Of a stretch of DNA of 33,711 bases, positions 15,114 through 27,058 are shown in pieces. The position numbers and the translations under genes are program-made. The first letter of the stretch is position 1. Every line of letters begins with the position of its first letter. The DNA comes from Planctomyces sp. SH-PL62 (GTDB lineage: Bacteria; Planctomycetota; Planctomycetia; Planctomycetales; Planctomycetaceae): assembly GCA_945893045.1 (NCBI GenBank), contig CAMDEA010000091.1:1-33711 (forward strand), read 5' to 3'. A model generated the notes under the pieces. It saw only the letters and a program-made list of their open reading frames with translations. It was not told the origin of the DNA and searched no databases.

Positions 15114-17749
15114 TTGGCAGCCCTTCCCGCCGGCTTCTCGGCAGCCATTTCCATCGCTTGGATGATCTCCAAAAGCCGCTGATGAGCCGCCCGATATCGC
15201 GGAGCTTCTTCCAATGCCAGCAGCACATGACGCTTCGCTGCCGGTAAGTCACCGCTGTGTTGAAACGCCGTCGCTAATTTCAGATGCAGGTCGGCGACGT
15301 CAATCGGGTTGAGCAACAGCAACGCCCGGTAGCTGGAGATCGCCAACGGATCGTCGTGCAGCTTCTCGGCCACCTCGGCCGCGATGCGGTGGGGAGCGGG
15401 TTGCAATGGACTGACGGCGAGCCAGCGCTGTGAGTATTTCCGAGTCAATTCCCAATCCTCCGCTTGTGAGGTCAGCTCCGCCAATCGAGCGAACAAGTCC
15501 ACGCTGTCGTCGGACAACTCGGCGAGATGTTCGAGAACCACTCGCTCTTGCGGAGTCTCCTTCAACTCGCGATGCACGCGAGCGAGCAAAACGTGATGCC
15601 CATCGCCGCTGGCATCGAGCGGGTACAGACGACGCATCGTTTCGAGTGGCAGCTTTGCTTCGGCCAACTTTTTCTCGGCGATCAACTGCTTGGCCTGGCG
15701 TTGCAGTGCGGCATAGTTATGCGGGTGCTCTTTGAGATACGCGGCGAGCAACTCGGCATTCGCCCGCTTGGGCAATTCGGGTTCCGTCCAATCGGCGTTC
15801 GGAGCCATCGCGATGGCGCGTTCGCGAGCGAATGCGGCAAACGCCAAGTCCAGTTCGTCGAGCGATCCCGTGTGCCGAGCCAGCGTGTCATTGATCGTCA
15901 GGCCGTTGCCAAGATCGACCAGAATCTTTTGCAACGAGTCGAGGCCATGCTTCTCGACGAGGTATTCGACGACCAGCGAAGACTCGAAATACGCGAACTG
16001 CAAATGCTGACCGCTGCGTGGATGCAGAAATGCGCCGCTCAGTTCACTGACCGGCGTCAGTTCATCGCCCAGCAGCATCTTGCGATACAGCGGATTGATC
16101 GTCTGGCCCCACGTCTTGTCTGCTTGGCGTTCCTCGTAGACCGAAATCCCTTCGCTCAGCCAGCGCGGCATTTTGTTGTGCGTCTTGTTGAGCGTCACGA
16201 CGTGACAGAACTCGTGATACAGCGTTGCCTCCCAACAGGTTGGATGCGCGTCTTGCGAGGCCGGGCTGTTGGCCGTGATGACCGTCCCGAAGCAGACGCC
16301 GAGAAACCCCGCTCCGCCGGGCAGGCCGAACGTGCGGATCGCGAAGTCTTCTTGCTTGGGAAACATCTCGACGATGATCGGCGACGGGAGCGTCACGTCG
16401 TACTTCGCGCACAAATCGCGCTTCGCCCGCTTCAGTAGGTCGAGCACTCGGCGACCGTAAATGTCCGCCTCGCGAGCGTCCATGCGAGCGACGATGCCGT
16501 CCTCTTCCAGTGTGCGGAATTTTTCAATGCTCTCCTGCAACGTGACGAGATTGTGCGCGAAGATGTTGTAGCCGTCGGCCTCGTAGACCTCGTTCGCCAG
16601 CTTCCAGCCTTCCTCTTCCTGACCGAGCCGCAGCAAGTCCGACGCGAGCTGCATTCGCGCCGGCAGGTATTTCGCGTCGAACTCCAATGCTTGCCGCTGA
16701 TGAGCGGCTCCTTCGGCGAAGCGATACTTCTGAGACAGCTTCTTGCCGATCAGAGAATCGACCTCGGGGTTCGTCGCCCAATGCTTGAGCGCCGTGCCGC
16801 GATACTGTTTCTCGCTCTCCGGTTGATTTCGCAGATGAGCCAGCACGGCGCGATACGCGGCCGCTCGCGGATGCAGCGGGTTGATCGACTCGACTTGATC
16901 GAGAATCGTCTCGGCATCGTCGTAGCGTTCCGAGTCGATGTGCTCATCGACGGCGAACAACAGGCAGCCGATGTGATTCGGATTTCGTTCCATCGCCGCC
17001 TTGAGCGCGGCATTCGCTTTCTCCGTATCACTGTGCGAGAACGCTTGAGCCAATCCGAAATGCGCGTCGGCATCCGTCGCATCGAGCTTTGCGGCTTGTT
17101 CAAAATTCTGGGCGGCGAGCGCGAAGTCGTTCTTCTCCAGAGCCAACTCGCCGCACGCCAGAAATGCCGGCGCGTAGCTCGGCTGCTGCTTCTTGACGAC
17201 GTTGTACATCCCGTCGAGCACCTTCTTGGGATCGACTCCCAGATTCAGTAGGAATCGCCCGACGATCAGCCGGTTCCTCGCGTCGCTGTATTGCCACGCC
17301 GACTGCTGCACGAACTTCGCGATTTCTTCTTCAAGTTCCGCGACTCGCTGCGGTTGATTGTTGAAGCGGCAAACATCGCGGCCCAGCCAGCGCAGCTCGA
17401 TGCTGGTGGAAAACTTCTTCAGTCCGGCGTCGAGCGATTCCGCCGCGTCGGAGTAGCGGCCGAGTTCCAGTTCCGAGCGAATCTTTAGCAGTCGGAAGTT
17501 CTCGTTGAATTCGCTCTCGGTCATCGCTTTCGCGGTGGCCTCAACGCAGTCCGAATACTTGCCGGTGCGGAACAGTCCGGCGATCTGTGCAGCGTCGGCG
17601 GCGTCAGCGGTGCGAGCCCAGGCGAGGGTGACGAGCAGCACCAAGAGCCAAACAAGAAACCGCGCAGGCGAGCGGGGCGGCCGGGAATCGACAGGTCGGC
17701 CAACTCGCGAATCGCGAGAGCACAAACTCCTGGGAGCGACGATCCCCAC
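15110..17749 (-). CDS. TPR-repeat protein with peptidase-MA-like zinc metalloprotease domain
   Basis: From GTG 17749 the product has 879 residues. A signal or anchor segment lies near 31-48 (FLVWLLVLLVTLAWA), then TPR helices fill about 55-430. A gluzincin-type metalloprotease domain has LYHEFCHVVT (HExxH, His512 to His516) and, downstream, RWLSEGISVYEE, whose Glu would be the third zinc ligand. More TPR-like helices run to the C-terminus. The start is uncertain: there is no good Shine-Dalgarno, and the first 30 residues are Arg/Pro-rich and lie over small palindromes. It is the first gene of the eight-gene block and overlaps DUF4159 by 4 nt. TPR plus peptidase-MA proteins are probably envelope proteases or scaffolds; the substrate is unknown. 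Confidence 0.75.
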   Translation of the reverse strand: MGIVAPRSLCSRDSRVGRPVDSRPPRSPARFLVWLLVLLVTLAWARTADAADAAQIAGLFRTGKYSDCVEATAKAMTESEFNENFRLLKIRSELELGRYSDAAESLDAGLKKFSTSIELRWLGRDVCRFNNQPQRVAELEEEIAKFVQQSAWQYSDARNRLIVGRFLLNLGVDPKKVLDGMYNVVKKQQPSYAPAFLACGELALEKNDFALAAQNFEQAAKLDATDADAHFGLAQAFSHSDTEKANAALKAAMERNPNHIGCLLFAVDEHIDSERYDDAETILDQVESINPLHPRAAAYRAVLAHLRNQPESEKQYRGTALKHWATNPEVDSLIGKKLSQKYRFAEGAAHQRQALEFDAKYLPARMQLASDLLRLGQEEEGWKLANEVYEADGYNIFAHNLVTLQESIEKFRTLEEDGIVARMDAREADIYGRRVLDLLKRAKRDLCAKYDVTLPSPIIVEMFPKQEDFAIRTFGLPGGAGFLGVCFGTVITANSPASQDAHPTCWEATLYHEFCHVVTLNKTHNKMPRWLSEGISVYEERQADKTWGQTINPLYRKMLLGDELTPVSELSGAFLHPRSGQHLQFAYFESSLVVEYLVEKHGLDSLQKILVDLGNGLTINDTLARHTGSLDELDLAFAAFARERAIAMAPNADWTEPELPKRANAELLAAYLKEHPHNYAALQRQAKQLIAEKKLAEAKLPLETMRRLYPLDASGDGHHVLLARVHRELKETPQERVVLEHLAELSDDSVDLFARLAELTSQAEDWELTRKYSQRWLAVSPLQPAPHRIAAEVAEKLHDDPLAISSYRALLLLNPIDVADLHLKLATAFQHSGDLPAAKRHVLLALEEAPRYRAAHQRLLEIIQAMEMAAEKPAGRAAK
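17704..17718. repeat. Small palindrome near the start of the TPR gene
   Basis: CTCGCGAATCGCGAG is a near-perfect 15-nt palindrome covering codons close to the assigned GTG start. It may belong to the regulatory region if the true start lies farther downstream. Confidence 0.5.
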
Positions 17750-17775
17750 TCATTGGCGAAGCTCCTCGAACGTCG

Positions 17776-17797
17776 GAGGCGACACTCAAGTCGCCTC
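17776..17797. repeat. Hairpin in the divergent promoter region
   Basis: GAGGCGAC (17776-17783) and GTCGCCTC (17790-17797) form an 8-bp stem with a 6-nt loop. It lies between the divergent TPR/MoxR block and the DUF1501 gene, and could be an operator or a small repeat. No clear -35/-10 pair could be assigned in this 177-bp gap. Confidence 0.5.
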
Positions 17798-17926
17798 GGC
17801 CAGATTCGCGAGGACTGCACGGTCTTCAACGCGCGGCGGGATACTATGATTGTGCCTGACTGAATTGGAAGGTAGGTTGCTCGTTGTCGTGATGAAGAGC
17901 CCCGTTCCTTTCGAGGCGGACCTGCC

Positions 17927-19399
17927 ATGCAACGGACAGCCAGTCTGATGGATTCTCGTTCGGTTCCGCGCCGAGCGATGTTGCAAGCCGGGACTCTGGG
18001 ATTACTGGGGCTGTCGTCAGCCGATGTCGCACATTGGCGTGCTCGCGCGGCGGAGACGGGCGTCGCCACGAAAAAACCGCGAGCGGTCATTTACCTCTTT
18101 TTGACCGGAGGACTTTCGCAGCATGACTCGTTTGACATGAAGCAGGACGGCCCGGTGGACTTCAAGGGGGAGTTCAATCCGATCGCGACGCGGACGCCGG
18201 GGATTCAGATTTGCGAACACATGCCGCTGCTGGCTCAGCGCAGCGAGCGCTGGTCGTTGGTGCGATCGCTGACGCACAACAACAACGATCACAACGCGGG
18301 CACCTACATGATGCTGACGGGCAAGTCGGCCGTGCCGTCGACGTATCGCTCGATGACACCACAGTCGATTGACTTGCCCTGCATGGCCGCGATCGCGGGA
18401 TCGGCGACGCGTCCGCGCAATCATCTGCCGCCGAGCGTCGTGCTGCCGGAGAAGCTGTACCACTCGAACTCTGGGACGTTCTCCGGTCAGTTCGCGGGGA
18501 TGCTGGGCCACAAGCACGAGCCGTGGTTCATCGAAGCGACCGACAAGCCGCACGCCTATCACTCGTACTCCGGAGCGTTTCCGAAATACCTCTTCAACCT
18601 GCACAAGGGCGAGCCTGCGGACAAGCTCGATTGGCGGTTCGAGGTGCCGAATCTCACGCTGCCCGAAGGAGTGCTCGCGCCGCGGTTCCGCGAACGTCGC
18701 GAAATTCTGAACATCGTCGAGCAACAACAGCGGCATCTCGAAGACCAAGCGTCGGTTGGAAACTACGACCGTATCCGTCAATCGGTGGTCTCATTGATGG
18801 CCGACCCGAAAGTGCGTGAAGCGTTCGATGTGCGCAAGGCCGATCCGAAACTGCTCGCACGGTACGGAGACAATTCGTTCGGCTGGTCGCTGCTGATGGC
18901 CAAGCGATTGATCGAGGCCGGCGTGAACATGGTGCAGGTCAACATGGGCAACTTCGGAAGCTGGGATTTGCACGGCAACAATTTCCCGATGCTCAAGAGT
19001 TTTCTGTTCCCGCCGACTGACCTCGCCGTCTCCGCCTTGCTGGATGATTTGCAAGAGAGCGGAATGCTCGACGACACGCTGGTCGTGATGGCGGGCGAGT
19101 TCGGCCGCACTCCGCGGATCAGCCACATCGCTCCAGAAATCTACAAGACCTCCGGCCGCGATCACTGGGGCGCGGTCCAAACCGCGTGGTTCGCTGGCGG
19201 CGGCGTGCGCGGCGGACAAGTCCTCGGAGCTTCCGATGCGAGCGGGGCCTATCCCACTTCCGATCCGCAGAAGCCGGAGAACTTCGCCTCCACGATCTAT
19301 CACGCCCTCGGCATTCCCGCCGAGGCGGCATGGCACGACGCGACCGGCCGGCCGTATCCGATCTACGAGGCTCAGCCGATCGAGCGGCTGTTCGCGTAG
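17927..19399 (+). CDS. DUF1501 family protein (Tat-exported, alkaline-phosphatase superfamily)
   Basis: This 490-residue protein has a Tat-like leader (VPRRAMLQAGTLGLLGLSS) and the DUF1501 core: AVIYLFLTGGLSQHDSFDMK, LVRSLTHNNNDHNAGTYMML, NMGNFGSWDLHG, and LDDTLVVMAGEFGRTPRI followed by GRDHWG. These conserved blocks correspond to the metal-binding parts of sulfatase/phosphatase-like folds. The start at 17927 has GAGG about 12 nt upstream; ATG 17948 is possible but lacks a site. DUF1501 genes are usually paired with PSCyt1/DUF1549/DUF1553 genes; here that partner lies downstream after two other genes. No biochemical function is established for the family. Confidence 0.9.
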   Translation: MQRTASLMDSRSVPRRAMLQAGTLGLLGLSSADVAHWRARAAETGVATKKPRAVIYLFLTGGLSQHDSFDMKQDGPVDFKGEFNPIATRTPGIQICEHMPLLAQRSERWSLVRSLTHNNNDHNAGTYMMLTGKSAVPSTYRSMTPQSIDLPCMAAIAGSATRPRNHLPPSVVLPEKLYHSNSGTFSGQFAGMLGHKHEPWFIEATDKPHAYHSYSGAFPKYLFNLHKGEPADKLDWRFEVPNLTLPEGVLAPRFRERREILNIVEQQQRHLEDQASVGNYDRIRQSVVSLMADPKVREAFDVRKADPKLLARYGDNSFGWSLLMAKRLIEAGVNMVQVNMGNFGSWDLHGNNFPMLKSFLFPPTDLAVSALLDDLQESGMLDDTLVVMAGEFGRTPRISHIAPEIYKTSGRDHWGAVQTAWFAGGGVRGGQVLGASDASGAYPTSDPQKPENFASTIYHALGIPAEAAWHDATGRPYPIYEAQPIERLFA

Positions 19400-19453
19400 C
19401 CGTGTGATCGGCAACGAAGCTGCGGCCAACAGTCCCTCGATGGCATTCTCCTG

Positions 19454-19936
19454 ATGAAGTGCTTCCTTCACTCAACCACAGATGCCGTTGCCGTCTGTCG
19501 GGGATGCGGCCGAGCCGTGTGCCGCGAGTGTCAGCAATCGACCGTCAACGATGAGATTGTTTGTGGTCTTGAATGCGAATCGCTGGTGAAGCGGCGCGCG
19601 TTGATCGAGCGCAAGTCCATCGACGCGATGGTCGGCAACGTCCACGCTTGCCGGTTCGCGTCCGTGTTGTGTCGTTTTGCTGCGGGGTTGGCGTTGTTAG
19701 GTGCCATCGCCAACCTCTGCGTGGCGTTTCTCCCGCAACCTTTCTTCGGTCGGTTGTGGGGCAAGGACATCGTCCGTGAATGCGTGGAAGCTGCCGGATT
19801 GGTCGTCGTCTCGATTGGTCTGCACTTGCTTGCCATTGCGATGGGACGTATCCGCCAACGAATGGCCGATGGGTTGGATGAACTGAATCCGCAGTCTTCG
19901 CATTCGGACAAGAAGACTCATTCCCAACCGGAATAG
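19454..19936 (+). CDS. Small membrane protein with N-terminal B-box-like zinc finger
   Basis: This 160-residue protein starts MKCFLHSTTDAVAVCRGCGR, with CxxC and CxxC pairs (RGCGRAVCRECQQ) and a further Cys pattern IVCGLECESL. The pattern resembles a B-box or cysteine-rich zinc ribbon found at the N-terminus of small bacterial membrane proteins. Two membrane segments follow (about 68-92, SVLCRFAAGLALLGAIANLCVAF split in two parts, and about 113-133), then a polar tail rich in Ser and Lys. It lies 54 nt after DUF1501 and 86 nt before the AmmeMemoRadiSam fusion. No strong Shine-Dalgarno is visible. The function is unknown; the zinc-finger assignment is by Cys/His spacing only. Confidence 0.7.
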   Translation: MKCFLHSTTDAVAVCRGCGRAVCRECQQSTVNDEIVCGLECESLVKRRALIERKSIDAMVGNVHACRFASVLCRFAAGLALLGAIANLCVAFLPQPFFGRLWGKDIVRECVEAAGLVVVSIGLHLLAIAMGRIRQRMADGLDELNPQSSHSDKKTHSQPE

Positions 19937-19962
19937 AGGGATCCGACGTTTGATTTCATTGG

Positions 19963-19990
19963 TTGTCGGACCGCAGTCGCTCTCTACAAT
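19963..19990 (+). promoter_or_regulatory. Possible sigma-70-type promoter for the AmmeMemoRadiSam gene
   Basis: TTGTCG (19963-19968) and TACAAT (19985-19990) are separated by 16 nt, and a start would fall about 25 nt before the Shine-Dalgarno. The -10 box matches the consensus at five of six positions and the -35 at four. The assignment is by eye. Confidence 0.35.
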
Positions 19991-20010
19991 CCTGCGAGTT
20001 AAATAACTCA

Positions 20011-20016
20011 AAGGAG
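20011..20016 (+). promoter_or_regulatory. Strong Shine-Dalgarno for the AmmeMemoRadiSam fusion
   Basis: AAGGAG ends 6 nt before ATG 20023 and is one of the best-matching ribosome sites in the window. It fixes the start. Confidence 0.7.
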
Positions 20017-20022
20017 TGAGGG

Positions 20023-23412
<3,390 letters not shown>

Positions 23413-23413
23413 T

Positions 23414-23473
23414 TCGTGGGGCAGGTTTGCAACCTGCCCTGTTGGCCGGGCAGGTTGAAAACCTGCCCCACGA
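23414..23473. repeat. Inverted repeat between the AmmeMemoRadiSam and PSCyt1 genes
   Basis: Arms 23414-23439 and 23448-23473 are 26 nt with one mismatch (core GGGGCAGGTTTGCAACCTGCC), with an 8-nt loop. It begins just after the upstream stop codon (23412) and ends 11 nt before ATG 23485. Read as coding it would add a spurious N-terminus to the next gene. Confidence 0.9.
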
Positions 23474-23484
23474 GTGAGAGCAAC

Positions 23485-25965
23485 ATGCGCTTCGCCAGCT
23501 TGATCGTCTGCGTGTTTGCGATCGCGAGCAACGATGCGCGAGCAGAGACTCCGCCGGCCATCGACTTCGCGCGCGACGTGCGACCGATCCTCGCGGACTT
23601 TTGCCTTCGCTGTCACGGGCCGGACGCGAAGCAGCGGCAAGCGGGACTCCGATTCGATATGCGTGACGAGGCGATTCGGGCGGCGAAGTCCGGCCGCGCG
23701 CCGATCGCGCCGGGAAAGCCGGAAGTCAGCGAGCTCGTGCGGCGCATCTTTGCGGACGATGACGATGTCATGCCGCCGAAGGACTCTGATCAGTCGCTGA
23801 CCGTCGCTCAGAAAGAAACACTCAAACGTTGGATCGCCGATGGGGCGAAGTATCAGACGCATTGGGCGTTTGTCACGCCGACACGGCCGGTGTTGCCGGT
23901 CTGGCGGAATTTCAAATCTCAAATTTCAAATCTCAAATCGGAGGCGTGGGAATCTCGAACTCCCATCGACCGTTTCGTGTTCGCTCGCAACGAAGCCGCC
24001 GGATTGCAACCGTCGCCCGAAGCGGATCGCGTCACGTTGCTGCGAAGAGTCACGCTCGATCTGACTGGTTTGCCGCCGTCGGTTGATGACGTTGATGAAT
24101 TCCTCGCCGACAACGAACCGGCGGCGTTTGAGCGAGTTGTCGATCGGCTGCTGGCGTCGCCGCGTTACGGCGAGCATCAGGCCCGCGACTGGCTCGATCA
24201 GGCTCGGTACGCCGACACGCATGGCTACTTCACCGACCACGAGCGGTTTATGTGGCGCTGGCGCGACTGGGTGATTAACGCCTTCAACGCCGACATGCCG
24301 TTCGATCAATTCACGATCGAGCAACTCGCCGGCGACTTGCTGCCGAACGCGACGATCGAGCAGCGGATCGCGACCGGTTTCAATCGCAACCACATGATTA
24401 CCGAGGAGACCGGCGTCACTCCCGAAGAGTACCGTACCGAGTACGTCGCCGACCGAGTCCGCACGACCTCGGCCGTCTGGATGGGGCTGACCGCCGGGTG
24501 TGCTCAGTGCCACGATCACAAGTTCGACCCGCTGACGCAGCGTCAGTTTTATCAGCTCTTCGCGTACTTCAACCAACTGCCGGAGAAAGGGATCGACGGC
24601 GGCAAGCAAAAAAACGCCGTCCCCGAACTGCGACTGCCGACGCCGGAACAGGTCGCTCAGCAGGATCAGTTACAGCAGCGGATTCGCGAATTGCAGGCAA
24701 AGTTGACCGCGCTGCCGAAAGAGACTGATGCGAGCGCCAAGAAATCGCTCGATGACGAGATCAAGCAACTTCAGGCGGAGGCGTCGTTGCTGGCAACCCT
24801 CACCAGCGCGATGGTCATGCAGGATCAGGCCGAGCCGCGTGACACGTTCATTCTCGAACGAGGCCAGTACGATCAACCGCGCGAGAAGGTCGCTGCTGGA
24901 GTCCCGTCGTTCTTGCTCGCATTACCGAATGACGCGCCGCCGAATCGGCTGACGTTCGCGAAGTGGCTCACTGATCCTCGGCATCCATTGACCGCTCGCG
25001 TCGCCGTGAATCGGCACTGGCGACAGCTCTTTGGTCGCGGCTTGGTCGCGACAGCCGAGGACTTCGGCGTGCAAGGCGAACTGCCGTCGCATCCGGAGGT
25101 GCTCGATTGGTTAGCTGTTGATTTCGTAGGTCAGGCTTTCCAGCCTGACCCGAACCCTTCACCCGGCTCGCTAGCCAATCCGGTCAGGCTGGAAAGCCTG
25201 ACCTACGGCTGGAGCACGAAACGATTGATCCGAGAGGTCGTCACCTCGGCCACATATCGGCAGTCTTCGGTGATCGCGCCGGAGCATCGCAGGCTTGATC
25301 CGCAAAACCGGTTGCTGGCTCGCGCCTCGCGCTATCGGCTCGACGCGGAAGTGCTGCGCGATTCGGCGTTGTTCGCCAGCGGTCTGCTGGCCGAACGGCT
25401 CGGCGGGCCGAGCGTCAAGCCGTATCAGCCGGCCGATCTTTGGAAGGCGATCACCTACGACACGAAGAGCACTCAGGAATACGTCGTCTCGACCGGCGAC
25501 GGGCTGTATCGGCGCGGCTTCTACACCTATTGGAAACGCCAAGTGCCGCCGCCGAGCATGTTGCAGCTCGACGCCCCGACGCGAGAAACCTGCACGCTGC
25601 GCCGTCAGCGAACGAACACGCCGCTACAAGCGCTTGCACTGCTCAACGACACCCAGTTCGTCGAAGCCGCACGCGTGCTGGCTCAGCGAGTGTTGTCGTC
25701 CACACCGGCCTCCGATCGCGCGGGAATCACGCTCGCGTTTCGCCGAGCGGTCGCTCGCGAGCCGTCGGATGCCGAAACGCAATCGCTACTGCGGCTGCTG
25801 TCGGCCGAGCGGCTTCGATTTCAAACAGAGATCGCCGCGGCGGACGCATTGCTCGCGGTTGGCGAACACGCCATACCCTCCGAACTCAATCGACCGGAGT
25901 TAGCGGCCTGGACGGTGCTCGCCAACGTGCTGCTGAATCTCGACGAGACGTTGAGCCGCGAGTGA
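23485..25965 (+). CDS. Planctomycete cytochrome-like protein: PSCyt1 + DUF1549 + DUF1553
   Basis: From ATG 23485 the protein has 826 residues. A signal peptide (MRFASLIVCVFAIASNDARA) is followed by PSCyt1 with the haem motif CLRCH (40-44), DUF1549 with RLLASPRYGEHQARDWLDQARYADTHGY, a second CxxCH (CAQCH, 339-343) in TAGCAQCHDHKFDPLTQRQFY, and DUF1553 in the C-terminal half (LFGRGLVATAEDFG, RQRTNTPLQALALLND). I rejected an upstream GTG start because its 23 residues come from a repeat. Two repeats are in frame: an 8-nt tandem run near residues 142-152 and a palindrome at about 548-574. Such proteins are secreted and usually neighbour DUF1501 genes; a role in exported redox or polymer breakdown is suspected. 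Confidence 0.92.
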   Translation: MRFASLIVCVFAIASNDARAETPPAIDFARDVRPILADFCLRCHGPDAKQRQAGLRFDMRDEAIRAAKSGRAPIAPGKPEVSELVRRIFADDDDVMPPKDSDQSLTVAQKETLKRWIADGAKYQTHWAFVTPTRPVLPVWRNFKSQISNLKSEAWESRTPIDRFVFARNEAAGLQPSPEADRVTLLRRVTLDLTGLPPSVDDVDEFLADNEPAAFERVVDRLLASPRYGEHQARDWLDQARYADTHGYFTDHERFMWRWRDWVINAFNADMPFDQFTIEQLAGDLLPNATIEQRIATGFNRNHMITEETGVTPEEYRTEYVADRVRTTSAVWMGLTAGCAQCHDHKFDPLTQRQFYQLFAYFNQLPEKGIDGGKQKNAVPELRLPTPEQVAQQDQLQQRIRELQAKLTALPKETDASAKKSLDDEIKQLQAEASLLATLTSAMVMQDQAEPRDTFILERGQYDQPREKVAAGVPSFLLALPNDAPPNRLTFAKWLTDPRHPLTARVAVNRHWRQLFGRGLVATAEDFGVQGELPSHPEVLDWLAVDFVGQAFQPDPNPSPGSLANPVRLESLTYGWSTKRLIREVVTSATYRQSSVIAPEHRRLDPQNRLLARASRYRLDAEVLRDSALFASGLLAERLGGPSVKPYQPADLWKAITYDTKSTQEYVVSTGDGLYRRGFYTYWKRQVPPPSMLQLDAPTRETCTLRRQRTNTPLQALALLNDTQFVEAARVLAQRVLSSTPASDRAGITLAFRRAVAREPSDAETQSLLRLLSAERLRFQTEIAAADALLAVGEHAIPSELNRPELAAWTVLANVLLNLDETLSRE
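23908..23939. repeat. In-frame tandem 8-nt repeat in the PSCyt1/DUF1553 gene
   Basis: Four copies of TTTCAAAT/TCTCAAAT encode NFKSQISNLKS between PSCyt1 and DUF1549. The same octamer in the same coding orientation forms the start of the DUF4159 gene (15060-15110). Confidence 0.85.
25126..25206. repeat. In-frame inverted repeat inside DUF1553 (GGTCAGGCT family)
   Basis: Arms 25126-25150 and 25182-25206 are a perfect 25-nt inverted repeat. The translation is VGQAFQPD... then VRLESLTYG, between LDWLAVDF and STKRLIREVVTSATYRQ, which would normally be close. The family also occurs at 9460-9574 and 11890-11973. Confidence 0.93.
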
Positions 25966-26227
25966 GCTTTGTGTGGAGTTCGGCGACGGAGAGCAACACG
26001 GAATCTCGGTCGCAGAAGCGGCCGAGCGACGTACTCCGACTGATCGCTTTGGTTCTTGTCCCGTCAGGGACACCCGAAAATAGCCCAGCACTTCAGAATC
26101 GGATGTTCTTGAATTAAGAAGTCCCGTCAGGGACGACAGAAACTGACCGAACATTTCTGCCGTCCCTGGCGGGACTCAAAAACCGCTCCGTTCGAGAATG
26201 TAGGTGAGTCGCTCCTGCGACTCGCAT
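25966..26227. other. Gene-free stretch with a GTCCCGTCAGGGAC element
   Basis: Between the DUF1553 stop and the arsenate reductase stop there is no convincing gene. It holds single and paired copies of GTCCCGTCAGGGAC, and a GAGTCGCTCCTGC motif near 26205 that is also seen near 644. Confidence 0.6.
26121..26175. repeat. Inverted repeat (GTCCCGTCAGGGAC family)
   Basis: Arms 26121-26141 and 26155-26175 are 21 nt with two mismatches. A further single arm lies at about 26058-26072. It sits between convergent genes and could end transcription. Confidence 0.8.
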
Positions 26228-26677
26228 TCATTTCTCCACAACGAGACCACTCTCAATCTTCGCCCTGATCTCGTCGCGCACGCGGCGGAACTCCGCGAGC
26301 CGTTGTTCGTCGGAGCCAACCGCGTGAAACGGATCGTCGAAGGGCCAGTGCCAGCGTTCGACGCGGCCGGGGAACAGCGGACATTCCTTCTCGGCGTTGC
26401 CGCAGACGCTGATGATGAGGTCCGGTGGAGCTCCCTCCGGCGGCAAGAACTCGCAAATGTGTTTGCTCACTTGTTGCGAAATCTCGACGCCCGATTCGCG
26501 CATCACCTGCACGGCCAGCGGATGGATATATCCGGCCGGCTTCGCTCCGGCGGACAGGCTTTCAAACCGGTCCCCCGCCAGATGACGCAACCAACCCTCC
26601 GCCATCTGGCTCCGACACGAGTTGCCAGTGCAGAGAAACAGAACACGACGTCGGTGGCTCAGGATGGTTTCACTCAC
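26228..26677 (-). CDS. arsC: Thioredoxin-type arsenate reductase (LMW-PTP fold)
   Basis: From GTG 26677 the protein has 149 residues. It begins with the phosphatase-like loop LFLCTGNSCRSQMAEG (Cys16, Arg22 in this numbering), the nucleophile loop of LMW tyrosine phosphatases and ArsC. ISVCGNAEKECP then gives two Cys (about 92 and 99) seven residues apart, like the redox relay of thioredoxin-linked arsenate reductases. FDDP supplies the acid Asp. It would reduce arsenate to arsenite in the cytoplasm. The GTG with GGGAAG about 6-8 nt upstream is preferred over a TTG nine codons earlier. No arsR, arsB or acr3 gene is beside it. A tyrosine phosphatase is possible but less likely given the two extra Cys. 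Confidence 0.85.
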   Translation of the reverse strand: MSETILSHRRRVLFLCTGNSCRSQMAEGWLRHLAGDRFESLSAGAKPAGYIHPLAVQVMRESGVEISQQVSKHICEFLPPEGAPPDLIISVCGNAEKECPLFPGRVERWHWPFDDPFHAVGSDEQRLAEFRRVRDEIRAKIESGLVVEK

Positions 26678-26741
26678 CGATGACTTCCCTTCTGGGCCAG
26701 GCAATCAAGAGGGGTTTGTATTTGTCGCGGGTGGTATGAGC

Positions 26742-27017
26742 TCAATCGTCCTCGGCCTTTTGAATGAGAAAGTCATCCAGTGCAAGGTCGCGCTGAGCCA
26801 AATGGCGAATGGCGATGACCAACACCTTATCGTGGCAGATCGTAAACACGGCCCGATGTGTCGGTCGTCGGCCAATGCCAAAGTACAGGTCACGGGTTTC
26901 GAATGGAAAGTCGTCGCTTTCGCGAGACATGGCACAACGCTGCGGATTCGTGCCTAAAAATTCGATCGCGCCAGCAAATGTCTTGTACCATTTCGCAGCC
27001 TGCGTTTGGGAGCCAAC
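26742..27017 (-). pseudogene. ParE/RelE-type toxin remnant lacking its N-terminus
   Basis: The frame 27017 to 26742 has QAAKWYKTFAGAIEFL, NPQRCAMSRESDDFPFETRDLYFGIG, HRAVFTI and VLVIAIRHLAQRDL. These are the last two-thirds of a ParE-family toxin (the final strand normally reads VLHVRH). It starts right after two stop codons (TGATGA) and has no usable start before Met at 26930. The first 25 or so residues expected for the family are missing, and no antitoxin is adjacent. I treat it as a decayed remnant. A shorter product from ATG 26930 (62 residues) is unlikely to be active. Confidence 0.55.
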
Positions 27018-27058
27018 TCATCAAACCACGGTGTTTGGGCAATCGCCGCTGCGAGCAA

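Noticed and set aside
23416..23484. GTG-started extension of the PSCyt1 protein
   Set aside because: Lies wholly in the inverted repeat and would hide the signal peptide.
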